Part shown: piece after piece, positions 5,571 to 7,963 of the stretch
Layout: each line of letters begins with the position of its first letter
Position numbering within the stretch: position 1 is the first letter of the stretch
DNA from: Acidobacteriota bacterium
Lineage (GTDB): Bacteria > Acidobacteriota > Vicinamibacteria > Vicinamibacterales > Vicinamibacteraceae
Length of the DNA: 7,963 nucleotides
NCBI GenBank assembly: GCA_013695405.1
Contig: JACDAO010000113.1
Span: forward strand, 1 to 7,963
Direction: 5' to 3'
Notes under the pieces: generated by a model
The model's input: the letters and a program-made list of their open reading frames with translations, nothing else
What the model was told of the DNA's origin: nothing
The model's database searches: none
Made by a program: the position numbers and the translations under genes

Positions 5571-7802
5571 ATGGATCGCGAACTACTGCTCGAGATCGGC
5601 TGCGAGGAACTGCCGGCGTCGTGGCTGCCGCAGCTCACCGAGCAACTGGCGCAACGCCTCGGCCAGCGCCTGATCGACTTCCGGCTCACCATCGACGGCC
5701 CGGTCGAGAGCAGCGCCACCCCACGACGGCTGACGGCGCACGTCGCCAAGGTCGCCGAGCGACAGAGTGACCTCGAGGAAGCGGTCAGCGGCCCGGCGGT
5801 CGCCGCGGCGTTTGCGCCTGACGGCACCCCGACGCCGGCGGCGCTCGGCTTCGCCAAGAAGCATGGCGTCGAGGTCGCCGACTTGGCGCGGGTCACCACG
5901 GCCAAGGGCGAGTACCTGTCGGTGATGCGCCGCGAGCGCGGCCGCGCCGCCGTCGACGTGCTTCCCGACGTGCTCGGCGCGACCCTGCGCGACATGGTCT
6001 TTCCCAAGCAGATGCGCTGGGATGCGTGGCTCGACGACGGCAAGGGCGAGTTGACGTTTGGCCGGCCGATCCGGTGGCTGCTGTTCCTGTTCGGCGGCCG
6101 GGTGGTGCCGTTCGTCATCCGCCGCAGCGCCGTCGCCCAGACCAACCTGGTGCAGGACGTGCGCTCCGGCGCGCTGACCTACGGCCATCGGTTCCTGGCG
6201 CTCAGTGGCCGGCCCGGCCGATCGGTCAAGGTCCGCAGCGTCAGCGACTACCGCACCCGGCTCGGCGAGCACTTCGTGGTGCTCGAGCATCGCGAGCGGC
6301 ACGAGCGGCTGGTCCGCGAGCTGGACGCCCACGCGCGTCGGCTCGGCGGCCGGGTCGACTCGCAGCCGGCCCTGCTGCACGAAGTCGCCGACCTGGTCGA
6401 GTACCCCTCGGTGGTGGCCGGCGTCTTTCCGCCGGAGTTCCTGACCCTGCCCGACGAGGTGCTGACCACGACCATGATTCACCACCAGCACTACTTCCCG
6501 GTGGTGGATGACCAGCGCAAGCTGCTGCCGGCGTTTCTGGCGGTCACCAACCTCGAAGTGGAGCAGCCGCAGAAGATTGCCGTCAACTCCGAGCGGGTGC
6601 TGACCGCGCGCCTGCGCGACGCGCGCTTCTTCTGGGAAGCCGACCGGCGGACCTCGCTCGACGGCAAGCTGGCCCGGCTCGACACGCTGCTGTTCCACAA
6701 GGCGCTGGGCAGCTACGGCGTCAAGGCGGTGCGGCTCGAACGGCTGGCGCGCTACGTCGCCGCGGACGCCTTTGGCGGCACCCCCGAACAGGCCGACGCT
6801 GCGGCCCAGGCCGGCCGGCTGGCCAAGGCCGACCTGACCACCGACATGGTCCGTGAGTTCACCGAGCTGCAGGGCATGATGGGCGGCATCTACGCCCGCG
6901 AAGACGGCCTGCCCGCCCCGGTGTGGAAAGCGATCTATTACCAGTACCAGCCGATCGGGGTCGAGGCGCAGCAGCCGCCGACGGCGGCGCAGCTCGGCGA
7001 CGCGGCGTTGACCTGGGCGGCGGTCTCGGTCGCCGACAAGCTGGACACCATCGTCGGCTTGTTCGCGGCCGGCGAGCAGCCGACCGGCACCCGCGATCCG
7101 TTCGCGCTGCGGCGGGCCGCGCAAGGCCTGGTCAAGGTTTTGGTCGACTTGCCGGAGGTGGCGAGCGTGGCCCGGCCGGTGCGGCTCGACGCACTGGTCG
7201 CCGAGGCCCAGCGTGCCTACCAGGACGCTGGGGTCACGGTCGCGGCCGAGGGCGTCGCCAGCGCGCTCGACGGCTTCGTGGCCGAGCGGCTCCGCTTCCT
7301 GTTCGAGCGCCGCGGGTACAAGGCCGACGAAATCGCGGCGGTGCTGCCGGACGGCCACGGCCTGGCCGGCGTCTCGCCGTTGTCGGTGCGGCAGCGGCTC
7401 GAGGCACTGCGCGCGGTCCGTCCGTCGGCCGACTTCGAACCGCTGGCGGTGCTGTTCAAGCGCGCCACCAACATCGTCAAGGACGTGCCGGCGTCGGCGC
7501 CGGACCGCATCGACCTGCCGGCGATTGCCGCGCTGCTGCAGGAGCCGGCCGAGCGGGCGCTGGCCGAGGCCCTCGAGACGCGGCGCGCCACCATCGCCAC
7601 GGCGGTCGCGGCGGCCGACTACTCGCGCGCGCTGCTGGAAGTGGCGGCGCTGCGCCCCGCCGTCGACCGCTTCTTCACCGAGGTGTTCGTCATGGTCGAC
7701 GACCCCACCCTGCGCCAGGCGCGCCTGGCGTTGCTGGCGGCGCTGCGTGACACGGTGCGCGCGATCGTCGATCTGTCTGCCATCGCGGGACCGCACGCCT
7801 AG
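5571..7802 (+). CDS. glyS: Glycyl-tRNA synthetase beta subunit
   Basis: The protein has 743 residues from this ATG, somewhat longer than the roughly 690 typical of the family. Family blocks appear in order: LLLEIGCEELPA at 5-16, TPRRLTAHV at 50-58, FPKQMRWD at 144-151, RPIRWLLFLFGG at 165-176, GHRFL at 205-209, TTTMIHHQHYFPV at 299-311, ERVLTARLRDARFFWEAD at 341-358, LAKADLTTDMVREFTELQG at 417-435, VADKLDTIVGLFAAG at 487-501 and PTGTRDPFALRRAAQGL at 504-520. A C-terminal DALR-like anticodon-binding region includes FVAERLRFLFERRGY (569-583), VLFKRATNIVKD (627-638) and FTEVFVMVDDPTLRQARLAL (702-721). The beta subunit contacts tRNA-Gly and completes the alpha2beta2 enzyme. The ATG at 5571 follows a good ribosome-binding site and begins the conserved N-terminal block after one to four residues. 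It is co-transcribed with glyQ. No frameshift or missing block is seen. Confidence 0.97.
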   Translation: MDRELLLEIGCEELPASWLPQLTEQLAQRLGQRLIDFRLTIDGPVESSATPRRLTAHVAKVAERQSDLEEAVSGPAVAAAFAPDGTPTPAALGFAKKHGVEVADLARVTTAKGEYLSVMRRERGRAAVDVLPDVLGATLRDMVFPKQMRWDAWLDDGKGELTFGRPIRWLLFLFGGRVVPFVIRRSAVAQTNLVQDVRSGALTYGHRFLALSGRPGRSVKVRSVSDYRTRLGEHFVVLEHRERHERLVRELDAHARRLGGRVDSQPALLHEVADLVEYPSVVAGVFPPEFLTLPDEVLTTTMIHHQHYFPVVDDQRKLLPAFLAVTNLEVEQPQKIAVNSERVLTARLRDARFFWEADRRTSLDGKLARLDTLLFHKALGSYGVKAVRLERLARYVAADAFGGTPEQADAAAQAGRLAKADLTTDMVREFTELQGMMGGIYAREDGLPAPVWKAIYYQYQPIGVEAQQPPTAAQLGDAALTWAAVSVADKLDTIVGLFAAGEQPTGTRDPFALRRAAQGLVKVLVDLPEVASVARPVRLDALVAEAQRAYQDAGVTVAAEGVASALDGFVAERLRFLFERRGYKADEIAAVLPDGHGLAGVSPLSVRQRLEALRAVRPSADFEPLAVLFKRATNIVKDVPASAPDRIDLPAIAALLQEPAERALAEALETRRATIATAVAAADYSRALLEVAALRPAVDRFFTEVFVMVDDPTLRQARLALLAALRDTVRAIVDLSAIAGPHA

Positions 7803-7829
7803 TCTCGCCGTCACCACACGTTTCAACCC

Positions 7830-7834
7830 AGGAG
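7830..7834 (+). promoter_or_regulatory. Ribosome-binding site of the last, truncated gene
   Basis: AGGAG lies 11 bases before the ATG at 7846, in the 43-base gap after glyS. The gap has no obvious hairpin or T-run, so read-through from glyS into the next gene is likely. This site is the main support for translation of the alanine/arginine/lysine-rich start that follows. Confidence 0.6.
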
Positions 7835-7845
7835 TCATCGCGTAC

Positions 7846-7963
7846 ATGGCCAAGAAAGCAGCACGCGCTTCGAAGCGGTCGGCAACGGCCGCGCGTTCGG
7901 CGCGTCCCGCCGCCCGCACCACCACCCCGGCCCGCAAGGCCCCCGTCGCTCGCAAGGCCACGT
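7846..7963 (+). CDS. 5' end of an unidentified gene with a basic Ala/Arg/Lys-rich N-terminus (pyruvate phosphate dikinase by synteny?)
   Basis: Thirty-nine codons are visible before the window ends, with no stop. The peptide starts MAKKAARASKRSATAARSAR and continues in the same style. It has 14 Ala, 7 Arg and 5 Lys, no acidic residue and no hydrophobic stretch, so it is not a signal peptide and is probably disordered. A good AGGAG site 11 bases upstream supports real translation. No domain is present in the visible part, so function cannot be read from it. In several bacteria that carry glyQ-glyS in this context, the next gene encodes pyruvate phosphate dikinase, and some such proteins may carry basic N-terminal extensions (recollection, unverified). 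A histone H1-like or HU-type DNA-binding protein with a basic tail is the main alternative. The gene's existence is likely; its identity is a guess. Confidence 0.6.
   Translation, partial: MAKKAARASKRSATAARSARPAARTTTPARKAPVARKAT

Noticed and set aside
4379..6145. A 588-codon minus-strand open frame opposite recO, glyQ and glyS
   Set aside because: It crosses three confident genes on the other strand, has no domain signal, and its translation is composition-driven. It is a shadow frame.
5583..7961. A 792-codon open frame on the minus strand opposite glyS
   Set aside because: It is exactly antisense to a clearly identified glyS, has a low-complexity Arg/Gly/Val/Gln-rich translation and no recognisable domain. 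Long antisense frames are expected opposite high-GC coding sequence.

Overview
The window is a dense, high-GC, single-strand block of housekeeping genes from a bacterial chromosome. All seven recognisable genes, and the partial gene at the right edge, read left to right. The order is ybeY (3' end only), a CorC/HlyC-type CBS transporter, era, mgtE, recO, glyQ, glyS, then the 5' end of a gene with a very basic N-terminus. The order YbeY-CorC-Era together with RecO-GlyQ-GlyS, the split alpha/beta glycyl-tRNA synthetase, and the strong GC bias suggest an Acidobacteriota (possibly Vicinamibacteria-like) or deltaproteobacterial-type genome. This assignment is inferred from remembered gene order and was not tested by a search.

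Left block (1-2341): ybeY, the CorC-like gene and era are tightly packed. The first pair overlaps by an ATGA and the second pair is 2 bases apart, so one transcript with translational coupling is likely. YbeY and Era both act in 16S rRNA maturation and 30S assembly.

Middle (2342-2541): this 200-base interval is the only real non-coding stretch. It holds two perfect 9-bp inverted repeats that share the core CGGAC-NN-GTCCG and lie exactly 30 bp apart. A 24-bp tandem repeat follows (two full copies, one partial copy and a possible degenerate fourth copy). A candidate extended -10 promoter (TGCTATGTT) comes next, probably driving mgtE. This interval is the least ordinary part of the window.

Right block (2542-7963): mgtE (Mg2+ channel) is followed after 17 bases by recO, glyQ (GTGA overlap with recO) and glyS. 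A TAGAAT sequence that overlaps the mgtE stop codon may be a second promoter, placing the recO start on a very short leader. After glyS, a 43-base gap with an AGGAG ribosome-binding site leads into a truncated gene. Its 39 visible residues are rich in Ala, Arg and Lys. Synteny suggests pyruvate phosphate dikinase with an N-terminal extension, but the fragment itself cannot prove it.

I see no mobile element, CRISPR array, RNA gene, toxin-antitoxin or defence genes, or evidence of a novel multi-gene system. Long open frames on the minus strand are shadows of high-GC coding sequence.
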